Assembly (NCBI GenBank): GCA_041392065.1
Contig: JAWKMU010000004.1
Coordinates: 310,001-374,000, forward strand
From: CAJQLB01 sp041392065
GTDB lineage: Bacteria; Bacteroidota; Bacteroidia; Flavobacteriales; Flavobacteriaceae
Direction of reading: 5' to 3'
DNA: 64,000 nt
The position numbers and the translations under genes were made by a program. Below are positions 1-8,322 of this stretch, in pieces. The notes under the pieces are model-generated. The model searched no databases. It worked only from the letters and a program-made list of their open reading frames with translations, and was not told the DNA's origin. The first letter of the stretch is position 1; each line of letters starts with the position of its first letter.

Positions 1-24
1 ACTTAACTACGTTAAAGGTACTAT

Positions 25-312
25 ATGCAAAAACTCCTGACTATACTTGCATTTTACAAACCGTTTGTAATATGGTCATTTTTAGTAAATATTGCAATAA
101 CAATTGTAAACCCATATATTGTTCCTGCAATCGTTACTAAATTAATGCTCACTATTTTTGTTTGGTATTTTGTGAATGAAACCAATGCCAAACGAAAATT
201 GATTTTTTACAACAACCTTGGTATTTCATCGATTAGATTGTTTTCGGTGATGTTTTTAATTGATATTTTTATAACTATAGGTTATCTTATACTTATAAAA
301 GAATATATATAA
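25..312 (+). CDS. Small hydrophobic membrane protein, unknown function
   Basis: The 95-residue product has about three hydrophobic segments (roughly residues 13-32, 34-50 and 73-92) and a short basic stretch around residues 55-60, so it is probably an inner-membrane protein. I do not recognise a family. In-frame stops lie just upstream of the ATG, so the gene is complete rather than cut by the window edge. It ends one base before the GTG start of an ABC ATPase gene and is probably cotranscribed with it. It may be the membrane partner of that ATPase, although it is far smaller than a normal permease. The partnership is inferred from context only. Confidence 0.6.
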   Translation: MQKLLTILAFYKPFVIWSFLVNIAITIVNPYIVPAIVTKLMLTIFVWYFVNETNAKRKLIFYNNLGISSIRLFSVMFLIDIFITIGYLILIKEYI

Positions 313-313
313 C

Positions 314-976
314 GTGATTTTAGAGATTGACAATGTAGAACTTTACTTTAAAAACAAAGCAATTTTAAATGGTATTTACCTTAAAGCCGAAACTGGAAAA
401 GTTACAGGCATTTTAGGTAGTAATGGCTGTGGAAAAAGTTGTTTGTTACAAATTGTATTTGGGTCTTTGAAACCAAAATACAAACTGGTTCGTATTGACA
501 ATAAGCCAATTTTAAAACCGCTTTATCAAACTGGTTGGGTTAAGTTTTTACCTCAACATGCTTTAATTCCAAAAAACTTATCGTTTAAACATGTTTTTAA
601 ATTGTATGAAGTTAATTGGCAAGAATTTGTTGCAACTTTTGAAGAGTTTATGGGTTGCGAAGTATACAAATCAAAACACTTGTCAGGAGGTCAAGTTCGA
701 TTAATTGAAACCTACATCACTCTTAAAAGCGAGAGCAAAATTGTTTTGCTAGATGAACCTTTTTCTCATTTAGCACCTCTTCATATTGAAAAAATCATCG
801 ACTTAATTGAAGAAGAAAAAGTTAAGAAAGCCATTATTATAACAGACCATTTTTACAATAACATTATTGAAGTTTCAGATGATATTTATCTTTTTAAAAA
901 TGGTGCTTCAAAATTTATAAATCATTTGTTGGAGCTTGAAGATTATAAATATTTAAGTCAAGGTAGCTTAACTTAA
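314..976 (+). CDS. ABC transporter ATP-binding protein
   Basis: A 220-residue ABC-type ATPase. The Walker A motif GSNGCGKS is at residues 35-42, the signature LSGGQ precedes VRLIE in the middle of the protein, Walker B reads IVLLDEP, and the switch histidine is in IIITDH. It would hydrolyse ATP on the cytoplasmic face to drive transport. The start is GTG, one base after the stop of the upstream small membrane protein; the N-terminus MILEIDNVEL fits the usual first strand of ABC domains, so no longer start is needed. No full-length permease is next to it in the window. A partner may lie left of the window or be the 95-residue membrane protein. The substrate is unknown. Confidence 0.85.
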   Translation: MILEIDNVELYFKNKAILNGIYLKAETGKVTGILGSNGCGKSCLLQIVFGSLKPKYKLVRIDNKPILKPLYQTGWVKFLPQHALIPKNLSFKHVFKLYEVNWQEFVATFEEFMGCEVYKSKHLSGGQVRLIETYITLKSESKIVLLDEPFSHLAPLHIEKIIDLIEEEKVKKAIIITDHFYNNIIEVSDDIYLFKNGASKFINHLLELEDYKYLSQGSLT

Positions 977-1019
977 TTCTTAACAAAAAAATTGTATTTT
1001 GCATGAACATAACTAACTA

Positions 1020-2501
1020 ATGCGAAACAAAGTCTTAAAACAATTTGGACTTATTTTAGGTCCTTTACTATTTACAATTACACTACTTTTTTTTAAGCCT
1101 GATAAGTTGTCCCCTGAAGGCGTAGCTGTTTTAGCAACAACGCTTTGGGTTGCAGTTTGGTGGATACTTGAAGTTGTACCAATCGCTGTTACAGCAATGC
1201 TTCCTATTATATTGTTCCCAATAACTGGAGCGATGAATTTAAGCACAACTACTGCTGCCTTTGGGCATAAATACGTGTTTCTTTACATTGGTGGTTTTAC
1301 TCTAGCCATTGCCATTGAAAAATGGAATTTGCACAAACGTATTGCATTAACAGTTATCAATCTTATTGGAACAAGTGTTAGCAAAATTATATTGGGTTTT
1401 ATGATTGCCACAGCGTTTTTAAGTATGTGGATTTCTAATACAGCTACGACAGTTATGATGCTACCAATTGGTATGGCAATCATATTTCAGCTCAAAGACA
1501 ATCCTGACACTAAAGAAGATGAAAACGAAATTTTCGGTAAGGCTTTGATGCTGGCTATTGCTTACAGTGCTTCTATTGGTGGAATTGCAACCTTAATTGG
1601 AACACCTCCAAATTTAATTTTCGCTGGAATTTTAGAAGAACAATATCACATAGAAATGACATTTTCTAAATGGATTATTTATGGCTTGCCAATTTCAATT
1701 TTACTGCTTTTTATCTGTTGGAAATACCTAACAACAATTGCTTTTAAATTTACCCAAAAAGATTTTCCAGGAGGAAAAGCCGAAATAAAACGATTACTAA
1801 AAAACTTAGGTAAAGTAAGTTACGAAGAAAAAACAGTATTAATCGTATTTTGCGTCACTGCCTTTTTATGGATCACTCGTGAGTTTTTGATTTCAAAACT
1901 AATTCCTGCTATTGACGATACCATTATTGCCATGGCAAGTGCAACCATTTTGTTTATTCTTCCAACAAAAAACAAAACTGAAAAAAAGATTATTAATTGG
2001 GAAAGTGCCATAAAGTTACCTTGGGGAATTTTATTGCTTTTTGGTGGTGGCTTAGCCTTAGCTGAAGGTTTTAAAACCAGTGGATTAGCGCAATGGATTG
2101 GAACGCAGATAACTCAGTTTGACAATTTGCCACTATTTGCCTTATTGTTTGTTTTGGTTTTAGCAGTAAACTTTTTAACTGAAATTACATCAAACTTAGC
2201 AACTACTGCTATGCTATTACCAATAATAGCACCAATTGCATTGGTTTTAAATGTGCATCCTTTTACATTAATGGTTGGCATAACAGTAGCAGCTTCTTGC
2301 GCATTTATGCTCCCTGTAGCCACACCACCAAACGCCATTGTTTTTGGTTCTGGTTATTTGAAAATTCCAGATATGATGCGAACAGGAATTTTTATGAACA
2401 TAATAAGTGTTATATTGATTACACTTATCACTTATTATTTACTGCCTTTACTTTGGAATTTTGATCCGAATGTATTTCCTGAAAGTTTAAAAATCAATTG
2501 A
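1020..2501 (+). CDS. SLC13/DASS-family sodium:dicarboxylate-type transporter
   Basis: A 493-residue polytopic membrane protein. It carries the two family-defining SNT-type motifs, SNTATTVMMLPI near residue 139 and TSNLATTAMLLPI near residue 390, which in VcINDY-type transporters form the sodium and carboxylate sites. Two internally related halves are evident, and the motif GTPPNLIF near residue 197 recurs as TPPNAIVFG near residue 437. The length is normal for SdcS/CitT-like carriers. It probably imports C4-dicarboxylates, or possibly sulfate or another divalent anion, with sodium. Its 3' end overlaps the convergent DUF3078 gene by 15 nt. Confidence 0.85.
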   Translation: MRNKVLKQFGLILGPLLFTITLLFFKPDKLSPEGVAVLATTLWVAVWWILEVVPIAVTAMLPIILFPITGAMNLSTTTAAFGHKYVFLYIGGFTLAIAIEKWNLHKRIALTVINLIGTSVSKIILGFMIATAFLSMWISNTATTVMMLPIGMAIIFQLKDNPDTKEDENEIFGKALMLAIAYSASIGGIATLIGTPPNLIFAGILEEQYHIEMTFSKWIIYGLPISILLLFICWKYLTTIAFKFTQKDFPGGKAEIKRLLKNLGKVSYEEKTVLIVFCVTAFLWITREFLISKLIPAIDDTIIAMASATILFILPTKNKTEKKIINWESAIKLPWGILLLFGGGLALAEGFKTSGLAQWIGTQITQFDNLPLFALLFVLVLAVNFLTEITSNLATTAMLLPIIAPIALVLNVHPFTLMVGITVAASCAFMLPVATPPNAIVFGSGYLKIPDMMRTGIFMNIISVILITLITYYLLPLLWNFDPNVFPESLKIN

Positions 2502-3479
2502 AACGCCAACACCTAAAAGTTGTTTCCATTGTACCTTTGCACCAGAAATCTCTTCTTCTTGCGTGTCCATATTTTCGCTAATGATTTTTATATCGTTATC
2601 GTATTTTAAATGAGAGCCCAATGAAGCTTTTACAAAGTCGTTAACTATAAACCTAAAATTTACTTGCCAATCCACGTCAAAATTTCCAAAGTCATTTAAA
2701 TAATCTGTATAAAGGCTCAGTTCGTTTCTAACTGTTATGTTTTCCATAATTTCAGATTCATAACCGCTGGTTAATAGTATTCCAAACTCTCTTCTGTATT
2801 TTCTTCCTTCACTCAGTAAATTGCCTTCAATATCATATTCCGCAGGAGTTACACCAAATGCTCCAGCATTGGCCAAATTTTGATCTAAAACAAAAGTAGA
2901 TTTTAGGGTTAATGGCGACATATAAGCCGAAAATTCTTCAATATGTTCTCCATAAACCGTACCAACACCTAAAAACAAATAAGCTGGAGCCATAAATCTT
3001 GAAATAGGCTCTCTATCACTATTTGCATAATTATAACCGTTAGCAAATTGAGTTTTAAAACTGAAGTTTGCCGAGTAATACCAATTGGATATGGTATCTT
3101 TTCTAAAACCAAATCTGGAATTAAGTTCTAATAAATCGTCTGTTTTTCTGAGGCTTTGCTCTTGCTGTTTGTTAAGTCCTATTCTTGCAACAGCTCTATT
3201 TTCCCAAACCAAATGTCCTTTATTATAATTACGTCCTGACTCAAGACCAAAAAGTCCAGAAATAGAATTGGCTCCACCAGCATTCCAATTTACAAATGCT
3301 ACTTCACTAATATCTAAACTAGCTCTGTTTGAAGCTTTCCAACCAACTCGTAAACTATCTGCCACTATATTAGTACTGTCGTTGGATTTTGGATTTAAAT
3401 GAATGTTATTAGCAAATGAAAAAGCTGATACTAAAAGCATAATGATAACACTATACCTTCTTGAACATTTAAAAAACAT
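2487..3479 (-). CDS. DUF3078 outer-membrane beta-barrel-like protein
   Basis: I place the start at the internal Met that begins MFFKCSRRYSVIIML, giving 330 residues. This removes an awkward overlap with purM and leaves a typical Sec signal ending in SAFSFA. The rest is rich in alternating aromatic and polar residues and glycine (for example WKASNRASLDISEVAFVNW near the start of the mature protein), and it ends in a hydrophobic-aromatic strand finishing with F, as outer-membrane barrels do. The pattern matches DUF3078 proteins of Bacteroidota, whose role is unknown. It lies 20 nt after purM and may share its transcript. Confidence 0.75.
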   Translation of the reverse strand: MFFKCSRRYSVIIMLLVSAFSFANNIHLNPKSNDSTNIVADSLRVGWKASNRASLDISEVAFVNWNAGGANSISGLFGLESGRNYNKGHLVWENRAVARIGLNKQQEQSLRKTDDLLELNSRFGFRKDTISNWYYSANFSFKTQFANGYNYANSDREPISRFMAPAYLFLGVGTVYGEHIEEFSAYMSPLTLKSTFVLDQNLANAGAFGVTPAEYDIEGNLLSEGRKYRREFGILLTSGYESEIMENITVRNELSLYTDYLNDFGNFDVDWQVNFRFIVNDFVKASLGSHLKYDNDIKIISENMDTQEEEISGAKVQWKQLLGVGVSIDF

Positions 3480-3498
3480 ATTATATATTTTAAGCGGT

Positions 3499-4677
3499 TT
3501 AATAGTTAAAAACGCCAAATTGGCTTTTTATTGTAAGTTTTTTTGAATTACTAGCTTCAACTCGACCAATTATTTGAGCATCTACGTTAAAGGATTTTGA
3601 AATTGAAATGATTTCTTCAGCGATTTCAGGAGCAACATAAATTTCCAAACGATGACCACAGTTAAACACCTGATACATTTCTTTCCAATCAGTTTTTGAT
3701 TGTTCTTGTATTAATTTGAATAAAGGAGGAATTGAAAACATGTTATCTTTAATAATGTGAAGATTATCAATAAAATGAAGAATCTTTGTTTGAGCTCCTC
3801 CACTGCAATGTACCATTCCATGAACCGTTTTACTATCAAATTTTGAAAGCATGTTTTTTATTATCGGAGCATAAGTTCTCGTTGGAGACAACACTAATTT
3901 ACCTGCATCTATTGGAGAATTTTTAACCTCATCAGTTAATTTCATTTGCCCAGAATATACCAATTCTTTTGGAACAGATGCATCGTAACTTTCAGGATAT
4001 TTTGTGGCTAAATAGTTATGAAATACATCGTGACGTGCTGATGTTAAACCATTACTTCCCATGCCTCCATTATACTCTTTTTCATAAGAAGCTTGCCCAA
4101 AACTTTCCAATCCAACAATAACATCTCCAGCTTTAATATTGGCATTATCTATAACATCTTTGCGTTTCATTCTTGCTGTAACAGTCGAGTCTACAATTAT
4201 GGTTCGTACCAAATCACCAACATCTGCGGTTTCTCCACCAGTAGAGTGAATGGTAACACCAAAGGCTTTTAAGTCTTGAATAAGTTCTTCAGTTCCGTTT
4301 ATAATAGCAGAAATAACTTCGCCAGGAATGAGGTTTTTATTTCTTCCAATAGTTGAAGACAACATAATATTTTCAGTAGCTCCTACACACAAAAGATCGT
4401 CAATATTCATAATCAAAGCATCTTGAGCAATGCCTTTCCAAACAGAAATATCTCCAGTTTCTTTCCAATACATGTAGGCAAGAGACGACTTCGTACCAGC
4501 TCCATCAGCATGCATGATTAAGCAATAATCTTCATCGCTTGTTAGATAGTCAGGCACAATTTTACAGAATGCTTTTGGAAACAGTCCTTTGTCAATATTC
4601 TTTATGGCATTATGCACATCCTCTTTTGAGGCTGAAACACCACGTTGTGAATATCTTTTGCTTATTTCACTGCTCAT
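3499..4677 (-). CDS. purM: Phosphoribosylformylglycinamidine cyclo-ligase (AIR synthetase)
   Basis: PurM converts formylglycinamidine ribonucleotide to aminoimidazole ribonucleotide with ATP, the fifth step of de novo purine synthesis. The 392-residue length matches the longer PurM form usual in Bacteroidota. Visible motifs include the N-terminal YSQRGVSASKEDV, the metal/ATP-site block HADGAGTKSSLAY near residue 56, the VGATENIMLSSTIGRN region, and GGETADVGDLVR. The C-terminal AIRS_C half contains HCSGGAQTK. A TAnnTTTG-type -7 box lies 24 bp upstream of the ATG, so this is probably the first gene of a small purM-DUF3078 unit. Confidence 0.93.
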   Translation of the reverse strand: MSSEISKRYSQRGVSASKEDVHNAIKNIDKGLFPKAFCKIVPDYLTSDEDYCLIMHADGAGTKSSLAYMYWKETGDISVWKGIAQDALIMNIDDLLCVGATENIMLSSTIGRNKNLIPGEVISAIINGTEELIQDLKAFGVTIHSTGGETADVGDLVRTIIVDSTVTARMKRKDVIDNANIKAGDVIVGLESFGQASYEKEYNGGMGSNGLTSARHDVFHNYLATKYPESYDASVPKELVYSGQMKLTDEVKNSPIDAGKLVLSPTRTYAPIIKNMLSKFDSKTVHGMVHCSGGAQTKILHFIDNLHIIKDNMFSIPPLFKLIQEQSKTDWKEMYQVFNCGHRLEIYVAPEIAEEIISISKSFNVDAQIIGRVEASNSKKLTIKSQFGVFNY

Positions 4678-4700
4678 TTGTATTGCTTGATTATAGTGTG

Positions 4701-4708
4701 CAAAAGTA
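4701..4708 (-). promoter_or_regulatory. Probable -7 promoter box of purM
   Basis: On the minus strand this reads TACTTTTG, an exact match to the Bacteroidota -7 consensus TAnnTTTG, 24 bp upstream of the purM ATG. No TTG stands at the ideal 19-bp distance, so the -33 element is weak or absent. Confidence 0.5.
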
Positions 4709-4725
4709 CAGAATGTAATTCATTA

Positions 4726-5397
4726 TTAATAATCGTCTGCCAATTGATTTGAGTTAATTACTGTTGGGACTTTTTTTGCAAGTTTGTTGGGCAAATAATT
4801 GCCAAAATAGAGGTTTAGTCCTACTGCAATTCTCCAGTAAACATCATCTGATTGACCAAAGACCAAACCTTCTACCTCATCATTAAACATATAATTATAG
4901 TCTGCAAATAGTTTAACGCCAAGACGTTCGGTCATTAAATACTCTAATCCTACACCACCTTGAACTTTTGTATCTGATGTTTCAAAATAATTGGTTGCAT
5001 GGTAGCCTGCTCCTGCAAAAATGAAAGGTGTAAAAGTTTGATGAGGTGAAATGTACCACTCCAAATTCAGATCGAAAGACATAAAACCTTCATTAAAAAT
5101 GTCTTCAAAAGCTAAATTGAATTTATGGTAGCCTAAATTTATTGCAACTGCCGAACCCAAAAAACGCTTGTAACCAATATGACTGTAAATTTCGAACATT
5201 GGGTTTGCCAAATCTCCATTCATAACAGAAGTTCCAACACCAAGCGAAATGGCGTTTTTACCTCTTAACTTGTTACCTAAACTGGATATTTTTAGAGATT
5301 TGACTGAAATACTGTCTTTGTTTTGAGCAAAGGAATTACTAAATAAAAAGTAAGTAAAAAATAATAGGAATATCTTTAGAAATGCACAATTTCTCAT
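4726..5397 (-). CDS. Outer-membrane beta-barrel protein, OmpA/OmpW-like size, unknown function
   Basis: A 223-residue protein with a clear signal peptide (MRNCAFLKIFLLFFTYFLF, cleaved after SNSFAQ). The mature part alternates hydrophobic and polar residues in short strands, for example FTPFIFAGAGYH, LGVKLFADYNYMF and WRIAVGLNLYFG, typical of an eight-stranded barrel. A short tail follows the last strand. I do not recognise a named family. It is probably an outer-membrane protein of unknown role. The ATG is preceded within 3 nt by the base of an inverted repeat in the leader. Confidence 0.7.
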   Translation of the reverse strand: MRNCAFLKIFLLFFTYFLFSNSFAQNKDSISVKSLKISSLGNKLRGKNAISLGVGTSVMNGDLANPMFEIYSHIGYKRFLGSAVAINLGYHKFNLAFEDIFNEGFMSFDLNLEWYISPHQTFTPFIFAGAGYHATNYFETSDTKVQGGVGLEYLMTERLGVKLFADYNYMFNDEVEGLVFGQSDDVYWRIAVGLNLYFGNYLPNKLAKKVPTVINSNQLADDY

Positions 5398-5534
5398 AAT
5401 CTTATGCTATTAATCAAGCAGGCAACTTGCATTCACATAAGATTTAAGGGCTTGCGAATATACTAAATGAAAACTTCGAACAAAAAATAATTCACAAAAA
5501 AAGTACCTAATTGATTGAATTTTAATTGATTCAA

Positions 5535-5580
5535 TAAAAAAACCTCAAGTATTTTATATTAAAAACAATACTTAAGGTTT
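5535..5580 (-). terminator. Intrinsic terminator of the 46-residue small gene
   Basis: The 13-nt arms at 5541-5553 and 5567-5579 form a hairpin. On the minus-strand RNA the single imperfect position becomes a G-U wobble, and a run of U follows from the A tract at 5535-5542. It lies just downstream of the small gene at 5618-5758. Confidence 0.7.
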
Positions 5581-5617
5581 TACAAAATTTTATTGCTGGG
5601 ATTGATTTAAACCATCA

Positions 5618-5758
5618 TTAAGAAGCCAAATCAATGTCGTTTACAACCGCTACTGGATGTTCTTTAGATATCTCTTTCTTATCATCATTAGAATCTCCAA
5701 GAGAAAATAAAAGGGTCGCAAACATAAGAGCAGCAACACTTAACAGCAACTTCTTCAT
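5618..5758 (-). CDS. Small secreted or membrane-anchored peptide (46 aa)
   Basis: The reading frame starts MKKLLLSVAALMFATLLFSL, a signal-peptide-like or single membrane segment, followed by an acidic-basic hydrophilic tail (GDSNDDKKEISKEH) ending DIDLAS. It is flanked by a terminator hairpin directly downstream on the same strand, which supports a real transcript. The gene stands alone between an outer-membrane protein gene and glnN. I do not recognise a family; small exported peptides of this form are common in Flavobacteriaceae. It may remain anchored by its N-terminal segment or be released. Confidence 0.55.
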   Translation of the reverse strand: MKKLLLSVAALMFATLLFSLGDSNDDKKEISKEHPVAVVNDIDLAS

Positions 5759-5965
5759 TTTTACAAAATATAGATTAATAGCAATACAAATCTATAAAAA
5801 ATAAAGATGACAAATAAAACCCTTAGTGTCTACTTAAGATTTTTACCATGCATTTTCGATAAGCTGTGAAAATAATTAGTTGAAATACCTATTTTTTTAT
5901 GAAAAAGTATCGATGAATAGCACACAAAAAGAAAGAATACAGCTACAAATAATAAAATAATTTAT

Positions 5966-5991
5966 AAAAAAGCCTCGATTTTTCGAGGCTT
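5966..5991 (-). terminator. Intrinsic terminator of glnN
   Basis: A nine-base stem AAGCCTCGA (5970-5978) pairs with 5983-5991 around a four-base loop. Read on the minus strand it is followed by a run of U. It lies 14 nt after the glnN stop. Confidence 0.85.
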
Positions 5992-6004
5992 GATATATAA
6001 AATA

Positions 6005-8191
6005 CTACTTGGTAAACAACAATTCTCTATACTTTGTTAGTGGCCAAAGCTCGTCATCTATTAACAACTCAAGTTTGTCACAACTGTAGCGAATTACATC
6101 AAATAATGGCTTTACTTTATTACAATAAGCTTCTGCTTTTTTCTCAGAGTTTTCAATTGCATTTGCTTTTTTACGCTCATTAGTCATTTTAGTAACACCT
6201 GAATTTATGGTTTCTATATGGCTCGAAATTTCTTGTATTAATTCTAATTGCTCTTTAGCATACTTTTTAAAGTCTGCACCATAGATGTTTTTGAGTCCTG
6301 TTACGTTTTCGATTAAAATATTCTGATATCTTACAGCAGTAGGGACAATATGGTTTCTAGCAATATCTCCTAAAACACGTCCTTCTATTTGAATACGAAG
6401 CGTGTATTCTTCTACTTCGATTTCATAACGCGCCTCAATTTCAACTTCATTCATTACTCCTAATTCTTCAAACAAACTAACCGTCTTTTTTGCAACTCTC
6501 GCTTTTAAAGCTTCAGGAGTGGTTTTGTTATTACTAAGTCCACGTTTTTTTGCTTCTTTTTGCCAGTCGTCACTATAACCATTACCTTCAAAAAGGATGC
6601 TTTTTGATATTTTAATATACTCTCTTAAAACATTAAAAATAGCATCATCCTTTTTCATATTTTTCTTCTTTACTAATGCATCAACTTCAGCTTTAAAATC
6701 AATTAATTGTTTAGCAACAATAGAGTTTAAAACTGTCATTGGGTTTGCACAGTTAGCAGAAGACCCAACAGCTCTAAACTCAAACTTGTTGCCTGTAAAG
6801 GCAAAAGGAGACGTTCTGTTTCTATCTGTATTATCTAAAAGAATTTCAGGGATTTTACCAACAACATTTAGCTTTAAATCTGTTTTTTCTTCTGGTGAAA
6901 GTTTACCTTTTGTTACACTTTCAAGGTCATTTAATACTTTCGTTAGCTGTTCTCCAATAAATACCGAAATGATTGCAGGTGGTGCTTCGTTTGCTCCTAA
7001 ACGATGATCATTACTTGCACTTGCAATGGAAGCTCTAAGCAATTCTTCATATTGATGTACAGCTTTTATTGTATTGATAAAAAAGGTTAAAAACTGCAAA
7101 TTACTCATAGGTGTTTTTCCTGGACTCAGCAAATTAACTCCTGTATTAGTACCTAAACTCCAGTTATTATGTTTACCTGAACCATTTACACCTGCAAATG
7201 GCTTTTCATGAAATAATACTTTAAAGTTATGACGTTCTGCTACTTTGTCCATCACATCCATTAATAATGAATTATGGTCTACGGCAAGATTGGCTTCGTC
7301 ATAAATTGGAGCCAACTCAAATTGATTAGGAGCTACTTCATTATGTCTTGTTTTTACTGGAATTCCTAATAGCATACACTCGTGTTCAAGATCACGCATA
7401 AAAGACATAACACGATTTGGAATAGTACCAAAATAGTGATCGTCTAATTGTTGTCCTTTAGCTGGAGAATGTCCTAAAAGAGTTCTTCCAGTTAAAGTAA
7501 TGTCTGGGCGAGCAGCAACTAAAGCGCTATCTACCAAAAAATATTCTTGTTCCCAACCTAAAGAAGCATTTACCTTCTTAACATTTTTATCAAAGTACTT
7601 TGCAACATCTACAGCAGCATTATCAACTGCCTGTAATGCTCTTAGCAAAGGTGTTTTATAATCTAATGCCTCGCCTGTGTAAGCCACAAAAACAGTAGGA
7701 ATACACAAAGTGGTTTCGTAAATAAACGCAGGAGATGTAGGATCCCAAGCTGTATAACCACGAGCTTCGAATGTGTTTCTTATTCCTCCATTTGGAAAAG
7801 AAGAAGCATCTGGTTCTTGCTGTACCAATTGTCCACCACCAAATTTCTCAATAGCTAAACCATTACCAATTGTTTCAAAAAAAGCATCATGCTTTTCAGC
7901 AGTTGCTCCAGTTAAAGGTTGAAACCAATGTGTGTAATGAGTAACACCTTTAGAAATTGCCCATTCTTTCATTCCAGTTGATATATGATCTGCAACAGAC
8001 CTTTCTATTTTAGAGCCGTTTTCAATAGCATCCATAACACTATTATATGCTTCTTTGGTTAAATACTGTCGCATTGTGGCTTCGTTAAAAACATTGCTTC
8101 CAAAAATAGATGAACGACGTTCGTTTTCAACAATTTTTATGGGTTTGCGGTTTAGCGTTTCTTTAATGGCGTGAAATCTTAAGGTTGACAT
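6005..8191 (-). CDS. glnN: Glutamine synthetase, type III
   Basis: GSIII makes glutamine from glutamate, ammonia and ATP as a dodecamer in the cytoplasm. The 728-residue length starting at MSTLRFHAIKET is the standard size of the Bacteroidota enzyme. A longer frame begins at a TTG at 8227, but that codon lies inside the probable -7 box, so the ATG at 8191 is preferred. Recognisable blocks are GWEQEYFLVD (N-terminal catalytic strand), TRHNEVAPNQFELAPIYDEANLAVDHN, HEKPFAGVNGSGKHNNWSLGT with the ATP/Mg site, and NDHRLGANEAPPAI. It is monocistronic, with its own promoter and terminator. Nitrogen control is likely but not proven here. Confidence 0.95.
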   Translation of the reverse strand: MSTLRFHAIKETLNRKPIKIVENERRSSIFGSNVFNEATMRQYLTKEAYNSVMDAIENGSKIERSVADHISTGMKEWAISKGVTHYTHWFQPLTGATAEKHDAFFETIGNGLAIEKFGGGQLVQQEPDASSFPNGGIRNTFEARGYTAWDPTSPAFIYETTLCIPTVFVAYTGEALDYKTPLLRALQAVDNAAVDVAKYFDKNVKKVNASLGWEQEYFLVDSALVAARPDITLTGRTLLGHSPAKGQQLDDHYFGTIPNRVMSFMRDLEHECMLLGIPVKTRHNEVAPNQFELAPIYDEANLAVDHNSLLMDVMDKVAERHNFKVLFHEKPFAGVNGSGKHNNWSLGTNTGVNLLSPGKTPMSNLQFLTFFINTIKAVHQYEELLRASIASASNDHRLGANEAPPAIISVFIGEQLTKVLNDLESVTKGKLSPEEKTDLKLNVVGKIPEILLDNTDRNRTSPFAFTGNKFEFRAVGSSANCANPMTVLNSIVAKQLIDFKAEVDALVKKKNMKKDDAIFNVLREYIKISKSILFEGNGYSDDWQKEAKKRGLSNNKTTPEALKARVAKKTVSLFEELGVMNEVEIEARYEIEVEEYTLRIQIEGRVLGDIARNHIVPTAVRYQNILIENVTGLKNIYGADFKKYAKEQLELIQEISSHIETINSGVTKMTNERKKANAIENSEKKAEAYCNKVKPLFDVIRYSCDKLELLIDDELWPLTKYRELLFTK

Positions 8192-8224
8192 ACTGATTTT
8201 ATTTGATTTAGAAAATTTAAAGGG

Positions 8225-8277
8225 CAAATGTATAAAAAAAGTATGTGTTTATAATTTTAACCCTAAAAATTTTAGGG
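8225..8277 (-). promoter_or_regulatory. glnN promoter region with -7 box and upstream palindrome
   Basis: The minus strand at 8232-8225 reads TACATTTG, an exact TAnnTTTG -7 box 34 bp upstream of the chosen glnN ATG. A perfect 17-bp inverted repeat CCCTAAAAATTTTAGGG (8261-8277) is centred about 40 bp further upstream. Its position fits an activator or repressor site; the binding protein is unknown. Confidence 0.5.
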
Positions 8278-8322
8278 CTAATTATAAACAATTCGATAAA
8301 AAACAGTTAACAACCTATAAAA

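Noticed and set aside
6597..7007. 136-codon frame opposite glnN
   Set aside because: Antisense shadow of the conserved glutamine synthetase sequence.
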